DNA of 64,000 nt from Azolla caroliniana (Eukaryota; Polypodiophyta). This document shows, piece by piece, positions 51,630 to 62,800 of this stretch. Both the position numbers and the translations under genes were made by a program. Positions within the stretch are counted from its first letter, which is position 1. Each line of letters opens with the position of its first letter. Location of the stretch: contig JBHGNT010000003.1 in assembly GCA_043228905.1 (NCBI GenBank), forward strand, positions 9,610,001-9,674,000, written 5' to 3'. The notes under the pieces were generated by a model. That model searched no databases. It was not told the DNA's origin and saw only the letters and a list, made by a program, of their open reading frames with translations.

Positions 51630-53468
51630 CCTTTAGAGATGGAGAAGTATGGGACCTACATGATCAAATCTTCTCAATGTGGGAGAATAAGGAGGTCAAG
51701 GGTCAATGACAAAAGAAATGTAAGGTTGACCCTCAACTAGAATTAAAGTCACAAGCGGCCAAGAAAATTGACTTGACAATTGAAGAAGCGGTTGATGACA
51801 TGAAGTTGTCTCTGTGGAGAGCGATGCAAGGTATTAAGGACGAGCAACTTCTTGTGTCTGTTTTGTCAAGGGCTGGGGCCAAAGATTTAAGCCTTCAAGA
51901 AATGGTCACTGAGTTCAATAAGTAAGTCTTTCAAATATTGATATTGCAGTCTATATGGTGCAATTGAAAGTTCTAATCTCGTTTTCTAATTTCACAGTCA
52001 TAAGGTGTACATGAAGATCGAAGAAGTTATGATGAAACAACTTGGATGTATAACTTGGGAACAAGTGACCGAGGATTATCCTCTAATGTCTTCATATAAG
52101 GCATTATCAGAGTATTTTATTGCATTCAAGGATTGGGTTAGTATTGGTGGTTTTTCATTAAGCTTTCATCATATGTAGACCTTGTATAATAAAACTTGAT
52201 GTCCGATTGCTTCTATTAGAAACCGTGTCGTGGCAAGAAACAAGGAGAAGTTAAGGATATACACGATTTCCCGACATCCTTCCTTGCACATCTTGAGAGA
52301 GCTAGAAAAGAAAAGGATCATCGCTTAGTCAATGCGTACGAAATGGAGGAAGATGGCTCCTTCAAAAAATTTAGCCACAAAAAAGATATTATGAGAGATC
52401 TTTACTACAATGTGGTTTGCGGCGATGTCGTTGACATGATCCAAAATGTGCCAAAGAAGGAATATATGCTAATGATTGCGGATATTCCTTACGGATTTCG
52501 AATGCCAGGGTCATCATACGACGATGAACTGTTTAGGTTTAAACAGTTGGAGAAGATGGTCAAGGATTTTGCTGAGCTAACGACTTCATCCTTGTGGAGA
52601 ATAGTTGTCTTTCATAGTATGGACCAAGGGTACTCGGTAGCTGAAGCTTTGATATCTCGTTGCCATGGCATCAAGAACCTTGCATGGTAAGGATTATTTA
52701 TAGGTCTCATTCACTATATTCCCTTTCTTAAGATTGTTCAATCTATTCTTAACTCGATGTAATATTTTTTGTAGGATAAAAACCAATGTAAATAGAGGGC
52801 CAACCTCGATGAAATTAAGAAACAAAGAATCAAGGAGCATTCTAATGAAGTGGGAGATTCAAATCTGTTGGTATATCCAACAGTGACACGGAAATTGCGA
52901 CATGTCACCACGATAGAACGGGGACTTGTCAACCCATACCAAAAACCTGAACGACTTATGATGTGCTTGATCGAGATGTTTCCTATCGAAGGAGACTAGA
53001 TATTAGATCTCTTTTCTGGCACAGGTATTCCTCGAACTAGGGTAACGATCTTGAGATAACCAATACTGAATCTTTTTTGTTTGAGAACTAATTCTTCTTG
53101 TTACTTTCTTCACAGGAACAACGTTTGCATGTGCATTGAAGCTCTTTAGAAACACAATTGCATTGGAGAAGGACAAGGAGCAGGTTATATTTATAAACAT
53201 GAGGATTAAGGCTTTGTGGGAGTGCCTAGACCAGGATGAGGAGGTCAGTGCAAAGAACCTCGCTGATACAGAAAGGTTTCAACCTGCTTCGCGAGAGCCT
53301 ATTCCTCCGTTAGCCAGGGAACCAGGGGAGCTAATAGAGCTTGATGATGAGCTTATAGAAGATATTTCATTGGCTCGGCTAACAGGGGAAGCCAATGCAC
53401 ATATAGCCGAAGAGACTTCTATACAGGATGATGAAGAAAATGACATTGACGATTTGATTGCTATGTAA
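51630..53468 (+). pseudogene. N4/N6 amino-methyltransferase-like gene (beta class)
   Basis: Five exons with GT-AG borders: 51630-51921, 51998-52136, 52220-52686, 52775-53024 and 53116-53468 (TAA). Upstream exons are missing. Exon 3 ends its N-terminal part with DLYYNVVCGDVVDMIQNVPK and the catalytic loop ADIPYGF (52478-52498; DIPY in place of the usual DPPY). Exon 4 has NPYQKPERLMMCLI (motif X-like). The SAM-binding motif I, LDLFSGTGTTFACALKLFRN, is split across exons 4 and 5. Motif order IV-X-I is that of the beta class (PF01555 type). The tail is acidic. TGA 51717, one TAG early in exon 4, a one-base shift at the exon 3/4 junction and TAG 52997 show decay. Such enzymes methylate exocyclic amino groups of DNA bases; activity here is not implied. 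Confidence 0.78.
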
Positions 53469-53900
53469 TAGACTATATGAAGAAAATGGCATTGACGATT
53501 TGTTTGGATTTCACATTATTAATACAAATTTTGGGTTTTACTTGGTGGATTCTATTCTTTATAATCTTCTATATGTTTCAATTTTATTTTTATATACTTG
53601 GTTAGTAGACTTATGACATTGGTTTCACCGCGTGCATAGTTGGCTACCAAATTTATGGAGAAACATGATTTAGTTTAAATTGAGGCTGATTTTGGTCCAA
53701 GTTTACCTTAACATAACATGGTCATAGAATTGTTGCCATGACTGTCCATGTTGTTATTATGGATCTTTGTCTTCTATTGTTAAAACTATTATGTTTCTAT
53801 TCCATTGTTGTTTAGATTGTGTGGTGTGTTAATAATGGTTCCACTAGTGTTATCCGCATGTTTTTATACGCTTGTAGTTCCACTAGCGTTATCGTTCGGA

Positions 53901-54178
53901 GTTTGATCCCATGTGAATCACCTAAGCAATAGAGTAGATCAATTTTAAATACAAGTATGAAATCCTTAATAGGTTTGTTATTTCCACCACATTATCCTAA
54001 AGTTCACTGTCTTACATTGTCCACAATTATATACATATGGTTTGATCCCATATGAACAAACTGAGGAATAGATGAGATCAACTTTAAATACAAGTATTGA
54101 ATACTTTAATAAGTTAGTTATTCCAATCACATTATCCTAAAGTGCACTATCCTACATTGTCCACAATTATATACATGC
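53901..54178. repeat. Subterminal tandem duplication, ~138 bp
   Basis: Two copies starting GTTTGATCCCAT and ending CATTGTCCACAATTATATACAT, within the non-coding right part of the TIR transposon (53469-54541). That part otherwise shows nothing. Confidence 0.85.
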
Positions 54179-54513
54179 ACGTATGGGTAAAAGTATAAAT
54201 TATAACTCATTTTATTAGTATGGTTACAAGTACACCTCATATTTTTGTAAAACTTACCAAATTAATATAAGTCTTTAACTTAGTGTTTCCCATGTCGCAC
54301 CTTAGTGACATATTGAGCCATTGTTGAACTTTATTATGCCTACATTAACTTATCAACACATCCAAACTTGCATGATTTCTAATGATTTCTAATGATCTCC
54401 AAACTTTTTATATTTGCAAATTCTAATCAAGTTGTGGAATATGGGATACTAGTGCATCCAATTTTTGTAGAGAGGGTGTATTTGGATAGTTTCAAGAAGA
54501 TTCTACAAGTGGA

Positions 54514-54541
54514 ATGCGCAATCCTTCCACTTGTGAACGCG
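54514..54541. repeat. Right terminal inverted repeat with hairpin
   Basis: Partner of 50560-50587. Together with the preceding bases it forms ACAAGTGGAA (54505-54514) / TTCCACTTGT (54525-54534), a 10-bp stem with a ten-base loop. The left end lacks this hairpin. Confidence 0.88.
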
Positions 54542-54549
54542 AACGTGTT

Positions 54550-55562
54550 ATGAGATAGCTAAGCAACTCAAGGACTATTTACGAATGGGTTATATACATT
54601 ATAGAAAATCTCCATGGGGGGCACCAGTTCTCTTGGTTAAAAAGAAAGAGGGTGCATGGCGTATGTGTATTAATTACCAACGCTTGAATAAAGTGACGAT
54701 CAAGAATTCGTATCCATTGCCCAGGGCTAACGATCTAATTGATCGTCTCCAGGGAGCTCGGTATTTTACGAAACTTGATCTCCGTACTGGCTACCATCAA
54801 ATTCGTATAAGTGAGGACGATGTTCCTAAAATGACATTTCATACGCGCTATGGCCATTATGAGTTTTTGTTTATGCCTTTTGGTTTGACCAATGCTCCGT
54901 CTACATTTCAACAAGAAATGAATGACATTTTCCGAGAACAACTTGGAGAATTTATCATTATTTTCTTGAATGATATTTTAGTTTATAGTCGTACATTACA
55001 AGAACATGCTAAACATGTCCGCTTTGTTTTACAAACATTGCGTGACAAATAGTTTTACGCAAAGATCTCAAAATGTGAGTTCTTCAAGAAATCAATTACT
55101 TATCTTGGACATCTCATAACCAAACGAGGAGTTGAAATTGATCCTTCTCGCATCGAGAAAATCAAGCTTTGGCCCACTCTTCGGAATATTCGAGAAGTTC
55201 GATCATTCCTTGGTTTTGTCGGGTTTTTGTGAAAATCTCTTTGTAATTACTCCCAATTGACGACGTCGTTTACTAATCTTCTAAAAGGTCAAACGTGTAA
55301 GTCTACAAAACCTATTGTGTGGAATGCTACACTAGACCTCGCCTTTAAGGAACTCAAGGACCTGGTTTGCAAGGCTCCTTCACTTCTTTTACCCGATCCT
55401 TCAAAACCATTTGAGGTTGAAACCGATGCAAGCGATTATGCTATAGGTGTTGTCTTATATCAAGATGGTAAACCAATAGCATTCGAGAGTAAGGAACTTG
55501 ATTCTGCTCAATGTCGGTAAACCATTCAAGAAAAGGAATTATTTGTAATTATACATAGAGTT
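54550..55562 (+). pseudogene. gypsy RT and partial RNase H
   Basis: Continues the frame cut at 50551: [77 protein letters not shown]. The catalytic box is FLNDILVYS, with Asn for the first catalytic Asp. TAG 55050-55052 and TGA near 55231 follow. RNase H starts FEVETDASDYAIGVVLYQDG and is cut at 55562 after KELFVIIHRV. Confidence 0.85.
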
Positions 55563-55795
55563 TAAAGAAGGGGAGGATTACTTTTAATCCTCGGGATTGA
55601 GACAACCCATTAGGCCAAGTGTGAACATGGTTGGGGGCCTTGGGTATCGCTATAAATAAGAGGCCTAGCTACCCTCATTTCATCAGTTGTTGACTACGTC
55701 AAGACTCTGTCTTGTGGTGGGTCAACTCTTGTAGCGAGCGCGCCAGCACCAAGTATGACTCGACACCACGGCGGTGGTATGGGACGCCGATTGAG
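55563..55795 (+). repeat. Partial LTR/leader copy
   Basis: Matches 48652-48880 at over 90 percent by eye (TAAAGAAGGGGAGGATTACT through GGGACGCCGAT.GAGG). It is either the truncated 3' LTR of the split gypsy or a piece of a second element. The similarity seems to run into the leader, which favours the second reading. The stretch 55796-55934 shows only a (CT)-rich run. Confidence 0.7.
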
Positions 55796-55934
55796 GCTCG
55801 AGTCCGTCTTGATCCCTTCGCTCGGGGGTGGTCGGGTGGATCGGCACCCTTCTTTCTCTCTCTCCTCTCTATCTAGATCTATCTATTCATCTATAATCCA
55901 TCCTTATCTAATGCTTACATTAGTTCATGTCTCT

Positions 55935-56674
55935 AATACTTAAGGTTCAAAAAATCATGCTTAAGGTCCAAAAAAGTCCCTCACATCGACTTCCTAGAAT
56001 TGCATGGGAAGCAAGCAAAAAGATCCAAAATATGCATAAAAGCAAAATTTTGTGTTCCGGTTGGATGCAAGATATAGAAAAATGGTTTGGTAGATGGGAT
56101 GCGAGATACTTGCTTCATGATGCATCACTAAATTCCTTTGTAAATGAGGCCTTTTTGCAACGCCAATGTATCATGACATGGGACAAATGTGGAGGCTCAC
56201 GCTTCACACATTATACTACACATGTTGCACCTAACTACAAAACCATATTCTTTGCTGAACGGGGAAACCGTACACATCGATACATGTTAGAGCCCATACT
56301 ATTATCTGCCATTCGAACCATTGATTCCATGCGACTTAGTTGACATGCATTGCGATGTGAGAAAGGGTGTTGGGGCACAAGTGATGAGAGTGGTCGGCTA
56401 TGCACATTTTGGCCTAAACAAGTTCGCGGGTCTGAGTATCACACTTTGATACAATGCTCTGCCTTTGATCATATTCGACCATGCTTTCCACATCTCTTTG
56501 ACCGAGCCCAATCCTTGCATGAATTCCTCTCACAACCACAATGTGCACTCTCGATTGCAACATTCATTGGTAAAGTTCTTGAACATCGAGAGTCACTACT
56601 CACTTTCACACGTATCATGTGAAATGTAATATTTTTGGTCTCATAGGTCATATTTGACCTTTGAAGACAATAAT

Positions 56675-56700
<26 letters not shown>
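55935..56700 (+). mobile_element. LINE-A, 5'-truncated copy, plus strand
   Basis: Begins within ORF2 at the counterpart of about 47735 and follows it to the 3' end with few changes. It reads KSPSHRLPRIAWEASKKIQN and the finger GRLCTFWPKQVRGSEYH, where the second Cys of the finger has become Trp. TGA 56341-56343 interrupts the frame. The tail is (CT)n after GGTCATATTTGACC (56646-56659). The first 40 bases repeat a CTTAAGGTYCAAAAAA phrase twice. Confidence 0.85.
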
Positions 56701-56707
<7 letters not shown>

Positions 56708-56713
<6 letters not shown>

Positions 56714-56800
56714 ATTAGCTTACCCTAGTAATAAGTTGATTACACTACTAACACTACATCTTGGTTTTGATACCCAATTTTCTCACCTCTCTATTACTCC
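56708..56800 (+). mobile_element. Possible SINE fragment 2
   Basis: Related to 43065-43165 (ACCCTAGTAATAAG..., CACTACATCTTGG). It directly follows the LINE-A tail. The tRNA-like boxes are weak. Confidence 0.3.
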
Positions 56801-59765
56801 ATATCTGATATTTCTTATTTCACTAGATGCCACTATGGATGTAGGGGTTGAACTGTTGAATATGGGTATATAATAGTCGTCTTCACATTGTCCCATTTGG
56901 ACAAACTAGACTAGGACATATTTGTAATATGATCAAAGGGCATGGCTCGAGCCAAAATAATCCGAGCTCAAACCAGTTAATTCAATTCAAACATGAACCG
57001 AATTGTTGTCGGCTCCTAGTGCATGCTAAAAAAGAAAAACTAGGGTGCATGACAAAAGAGGAAAAGAAAGTCCCACTCTTAGTAAATGAGGTAAGCTTTC
57101 TTGACAATTATAAAGTGCTAGGAGATAGCTAATTGTAGCTCTTCATAGTTTTAAGATTAAACACACAAGCTCTTACTCTAAGAAGAACTCTAACGAGGAA
57201 GTAAATTGTGAGAGAGTATTGGATGCCTAGGATGACCAAGGCATGTAAGTCGTTGGTCAACAATTCAAGGATCACCCCTTTTCTCTTTCTTTTGCATTCC
57301 ATTTCTCTTGAAATCAATCTTACACATGTTGTATGAAGCTTGTTCAAGTTGGATCCTATGACTACTTTCTTCCTCATTAACCAATTACCATATTTCCTAT
57401 GCTCATGCATGAAATGTGTGATTACAATTCTAGAAATCTTAACTCTTGAGTGATTTAGTGGTTGATCACCCCCAACATTAATTATGAAATTTGTTTATTA
57501 TGTCCTCAATCATTCTAAGCTCATTAACATTCTTGAGGGATCCTCTTGATCGAGTACCCACCAATATCATGTTTCTTGTCAAACCTCAAATTTGAAGTCA
57601 TGATAGAACCTAGTCTAGTTATGTAGTTGTCAAAGTTCATTGTGAGTGAAGGCTCATTTGAGGTCTATAGGTGAAGGATTAGGGGCGAGAATAAGAATCT
57701 CTTGTGGCAACCTCATGTGCAGAGGAACCCATGAGTGGAGTGCTTTGCGTCAAATGGAGTTTCAGTTCATTAAAGCTTGCTTCCAAGAGTAGGAAAAAGT
57801 GAAGAGAGTTCTAAAACAGTTAGTGTACTACTTGACGGGGTAAATGTGCAATTTTTTATCTTACAAACTAGTTATTTCTAAAAACAATACAAAAAAATCA
57901 TGTTAAGTATATGCACAATCCTTGTTTGCTTTTCAAGTTCTCTTTCTTTACTTGATAAAAAACATCATCATGCACAAGTTTTACATGCCCAAATTCCTCA
58001 CTTTAGTATGTAAGTACATATTGAATCTCATTCATTTTCACATATTTAAGTAAGTACCTCACATACATGTTAGCCAACAAATTGACAAAGAGAATGGACA
58101 TAACCCATAATGATATAAGTGCAAAATATCATTTGGACTGCAAACCCACCAACCACTTTACGGATTACTCTACACAATAACCCATCAACTAGTGTTTAAA
58201 GACTATTTGGGCGTAATGCTCATGTAAAATCACCCATACTTTCATAGTGTATCTTTAGTTTATGGGTAAACCCAAGCCAAATTTGGAATACACTAGCCCT
58301 TAAAAGACAATGTCCATATCATAAGAACGTCTAACATTGCCTTTAAATGACCTTTGATGTGAGGAAGTTATGTTCATAAGATACAACTCAATCTTGTGGG
58401 TGGGCAGGTTGTTCCAGTAAGCCTACCTCACACATGTGAATCTATAGATATATTATACCAAAAGATAAAGGTCCAATGTGAAGTTCATAATCGGGACCTA
58501 TATAAATTGTAGGTTCATAATGTGTTTTACATGTTTTTAAGTGGCAATATCATCATGTTATATGCACAAAGATAACGATCCAATGCGAAGACCCCAATGG
58601 GACATATATAAATTGTAAGTTTGTAATGCGCTTTTGAATTTCTTTTCATGACAAGTTACAACATGGTTATGTTATATTGGTCTACACCGTCGTCATATCA
58701 CAAGTTGTCTCAAATGAATCCTTCTAAATAGAGATAGTGGCTTGATTTGTACCCTTCAAATCTATTGATGCAAAAGACTTTGTGACATTGAGCACCTGAA
58801 TTACTAAATATTCATAAAGCAAACATATATAAATGCACTCTATCTCTTACTATCTCGTCTTCATTTCACCGTTGATATTGTCACCCCATGTAACATATCG
58901 CACTAATCTAGTTTACATTATTAGTGTCTCACTCATTAATTCTCTCTCACACTTAATCTATTCTTACACCCCCTTTCCTTCATCCCCATATTTGTTATAG
59001 TTTAATGATAAGGAATCTACTTTGAAACATGTGTGAGAGTCATATTTTTGTTGTGGCTTAAGGAATAAATCTTGAACCAAAATGAACAAATAAATCAATG
59101 TTGGAGGTTGAACAAAAAAAGAAATTTCCTAATAATTTTTGTGAAGGTAAATCAAACCCATTTTTCTAGGTTTACATAGCATTCATGTTCTAGGTTGTAC
59201 ATGACATTCTTGTGAATGCTACTACAAAACTAAGTTGTGTTGTGCATGACAATTGAAAAGGTTGCATGATTGATCTCGTGACATGAGACATAAAGAGTTA
59301 ACTTTTAATATATAATCACTAAACAAAGTAGGTTTATTGCACTATTGGTGAAAAATAGCTTATGACATGATATAGGATAACTTATGGAGCTTTGTTGATG
59401 CATCATGATGCAAATTGTAGATTCCAAATTTGCAATGTTATGATGTGAGTCTATTTATTATATAAATGCTAATGTTTATAAATACTTAAAGGTTTACAAT
59501 TGCTCCATAAACTTTCATAGAAAATAACAAACTTGTAATATATCTCAAGTGATTTTTGAGTCCTTGAATTGGGTTGTAATATTAATGTGAATGCTCTCCA
59601 TTGGTGAAAGAACATTATAAGGTGATATATAGCTTGTAATTATATAGCTTGTTCTCTTTTTGTGAGACCCCTCATAATTTTTGCCTAACGAAAACCTACA
59701 TGTCTTTAATGCAAAGGTTGTAAAGTAGATCATAGAAAGAAAAATATTAACCAATTCCACACAAC
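56801..59765. other. Intergenic, no gene seen
   Basis: AT-rich sequence upstream of the lipase gene. It contains a degenerate duplication of about 108 bp (58458 and 58565, each with GATAAATTGTA-like TATATAAATTGTA). No ORF with a recognisable domain. Confidence 0.5.
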
Positions 59766-59778
59766 TTTATATATAAAA
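59766..59778 (+). promoter_or_regulatory. TATA box of lipase gene
   Basis: TTTATATATAAAA, 54 bases before the start codon at 59832, followed by a pyrimidine-rich CTCCTTCCCTCTTCTTCTCT stretch likely to hold the transcription start. Confidence 0.6.
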
Positions 59779-59831
59779 CTTGGAAAAGATCCTAAGGTGG
59801 TCTCCTTCCCTCTTCTTCTCTAGCGACAACC

Positions 59832-62800
59832 ATGGGGTCATTCTTTGATCACAATTACTTGATCATTGTTTTGATTATGATTTACATGCATTGGTTGGGT
59901 AATGTCATGAAGAGTGATGCATCAAGGCCTCTTAACATGTCAACTAGCTCAACACCTAGTTCAAACAATGTTAATAGTGCTAGTGGGAAAATGGTGACAA
60001 ATCGAACCGATGGACTTTGCAATCGTTTGGTTCTCCCTCAACATGGTTATGCATGCACTGAATACATGGTGACTTCTTTTTTTATATTACATGGTGCTAC
60101 TTCTAGAATTTTGTAAAATTTAAGGTCAATTATATATATTTATCATCTACGTATATGTTGTGAAATGAATGCTCCACATTTTGTAACACAGTTGAGATTC
60201 AAGTTTCTTGAAGCTAAATTTCCAGCCTATGAAGATGTGGGTCCTTCATCATGATGGAAATCACAGCTTTTCCAAATAATGCCAATGTTTTGATCCATGA
60301 CACAGGTTCCCACTGGAGATGGCTTTCTTATTGGATTACAAAGAATGTCAAGAATTAGTCAAGCAGATGCTCTGGAAAAAAAGGGCGTAGTTTTCCTAAT
60401 GCATGGACTTTTAGTTGTAAGTGGCATTATTTTCATTCCAGTACTATAAGTCTTTCTATCTTCTTTATAATGTATATAACCAATGTTGAATGTTGATGTC
60501 ATGAAACTTCCTCCCATAGTTGCCTATTGAAATTATTGAAAGTCCAACATGTAAGGATTGTTAAAAAAACCACTAAATTTTATTTTGAAACTCTTATAGA
60601 ATATAGAGTCATTGCATGGATAATGAGATCAAAGGAAATAGTCAAACCAAACTTAATAAACTGATCATAATATATTGAGAAATATAGAATGAAATTGATC
60701 AAATCAAGTATAGGAATCACATAGATATTCAAACAAAAAAAGAGTAAAACACAGTTTCCTTAAGGATTAGTAAGGTAGAGAGGAAAGAAAGGATTGATGA
60801 AATTGATAATAGATAGAGTTACTATTGAATGTATGGGCTTTCATCAAACAAAATAACAAAATAAAATAGAGATTTTGTATTTCTCACCATGTAAAATAAC
60901 TGCACCACTTAATGGCATTGCCCATTTATATTCAAGCCTAACTAAACATAGAGTATTTATTGCCAAAAAGTGTAGCATAAAAGTTAATATCACAAACATA
61001 ACAAGATAAATCAATATCACCTAATGGCATTGCCCGTTGATATTCAAGCCTAACTAAACATAGAGTATTTATTGCCAAAAAGTGTAGCATAAAAATTAAT
61101 ATCATAAACATAACAAGATAAATCAAAGCTTAACATGCACCATGCACACCCAGAGGATTAGTATAAGGCAAGAGGACAAAAAGATAGAGGTGTGAGTTTT
61201 TATTTGAACAAAGAAAATAATAAAAATCCCCTTAAGTCAAAGATAGATAGATGGGTTTTACTATTGTCCTTGGAGGTCAAATATGAAGTAAGCCAAAGTG
61301 AACCATATTCACTTGGTGTATATGGAATCTACTAATGACTCTTTATGTTCAAGCAATATACTATTGAACTTTGCATCAGTACAATTTCATTGACAAGAGA
61401 CATTTGTCAAATTGATACAAACAAGGAAAATAGAAGAGCATCTAGAAGAGGGGCATGAAAAAGACTTAGAAATGTGTAGAAATAAAAATCTTAATGAAAT
61501 CATTTGGGGATATCAAATAAGGGATATTGATCAATCTTCTACTTCTCGATATGGGAGAGGAGATATAGGTAAAGAGATGCATGGAACGTTAGAACAAAGT
61601 GCAAACATTTAGATTGGGATATTCAAACAAGATAAACAAAGGAAATATAATTTCTTACTTTTCACGAAGAAAAATAATTATGCGACCTAACAACGTAATG
61701 CCTAAAAGTATAAAAAGACAATGAGAGGCGGGTTCAACATGGGTTCTAATGGGATTTACGAGTATATGGATGTGAAAAGAGAAAACATTGTTGCTATTGA
61801 TAACGATATACAAAAAAAGGAGAGGAGATAATAAGTATGGCAATGAAATGGCTCGAGGTCATGCCCCTTCGAAGGCAGTGGAGGCCCCTTTGTAAATAAG
61901 CAGTATAGGTAGTCTCTTTAGTGGACAACACGACCAATACATTTGTTGTGAGTTGTGCAACCACATTGTATAGCCTTTTCTGTAAAAAAACTCTCCTAAT
62001 TAATTGGAAAGCAATGTCTTTTATGGGGAAAAAAAATATGGACGAAAATTGAGAATGTTAAGAAAAAAATGCATCACATGCAATAGAAGATTGTTCACGG
62101 GGCATGCTTTAACACTCATTTTACATGTTAATATCCATAAATGCATTTCTCTTTTCATATATCTTTGGTTGTTTCTTGATCATTAGCAAATTATAATGAT
62201 TATTCGAATTAATTTTCTTGATTTTCTTGCTCGGGATTTTAGTGCCATTTGTATACCTCAAGTAGCAATGGGCCCGATTTCAGCTCAAAACGAACCGAAC
62301 CGTTAAACCATGGCTTAACGGTTTATCGGTTCAAAGATAAATAAACCATTTGGTTTGGTTTCAAATGTTATGATCCGGTTTGGTTTCGGTTCGGTTCGGT
62401 TTTGAATTTCATGGTTTAGCGGTTTTTCGGTTTCGGTTTATGTGGTTTGGTTTAAAGGTTTATAGGTTTATAGGTTTAAAAATATTCTTAAATTTTCATC
62501 TCTAGGCTGTAACTTTCAACTTTTAATTTTAAATCTCTAGGCTCTAACTTATTAAATTTATCTCTAAAAATGGTCTGGTTTGGTTTTAATTTATGATAAA
62601 CTGGTTTGGTTTGGTTCTAAATTTTTCCTAAACGGTTTGGTTTGGTTTCAAGGCCAAGAAACCGAACCGAACCGGGCCCATTGCTAACCTCAACCAAATT
62701 CTTGTTCATATATTTTGAAAGTACAAAATAGTGAGCTACCAAGATTTGCTTGTAGCTCCACTATCGTATTGATTCATTACATTAGGCACAAAGTCATGTG

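Larger units (their letters stand above)
50560..54541. mobile_element. TIR DNA transposon carrying a DNA-methyltransferase-like gene
   Basis: 3982 bp. The left end (50560-50587) and the reverse complement of the right end (54514-54541) agree at 26 of 28 bases, sharing CGTTCACAAGTGGAAGGAT and GCGCAT. The flanks AACATGTT (50552-50559) and AACGTGTT (54542-54549) are an 8-bp target duplication with one mismatch. Inside are a minus-strand gene (50918-51585) and a plus-strand amino-methyltransferase-like gene (51630-53468) oriented away from each other. No transposase motif that I can name is present. The 8-bp duplication would fit hAT-, P- or Merlin-type integration; the superfamily is unresolved. 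Confidence 0.85.
48559..55562 (+). mobile_element. Ty3/gypsy element split by TIR transposon
   Basis: The 5' LTR starts TGTTACGGGCATGACC at 48559. Gag begins at 48888, and protease and the RT start run to 50551. RT resumes at 54550 and reaches mid-RNase H at 55562. Removing 50560-54549 (3990 bases, divisible by three) rejoins the RT frame as ..[19 protein letters not shown]... Integrase is missing; the sequence jumps at 55563 to an LTR copy. Several nonsense codons are present. Confidence 0.85.

Noticed and set aside
51630-53468. Bacterial contamination as source of the methyltransferase
   Set aside because: Four GT-AG introns, AT-rich plant-like composition and position inside a TIR element nested in a plant gypsy element argue against it.
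50560-54541. CACTA-type ends read as CACAAG with a 3-bp duplication
   Set aside because: The inverted match extends six bases further out, and an 8-bp duplication in phase with the gypsy RT frame fits better.
61412-61612. 66-codon ORF in lipase intron 2
   Set aside because: Short, no domain, intronic, next to an old LINE end.
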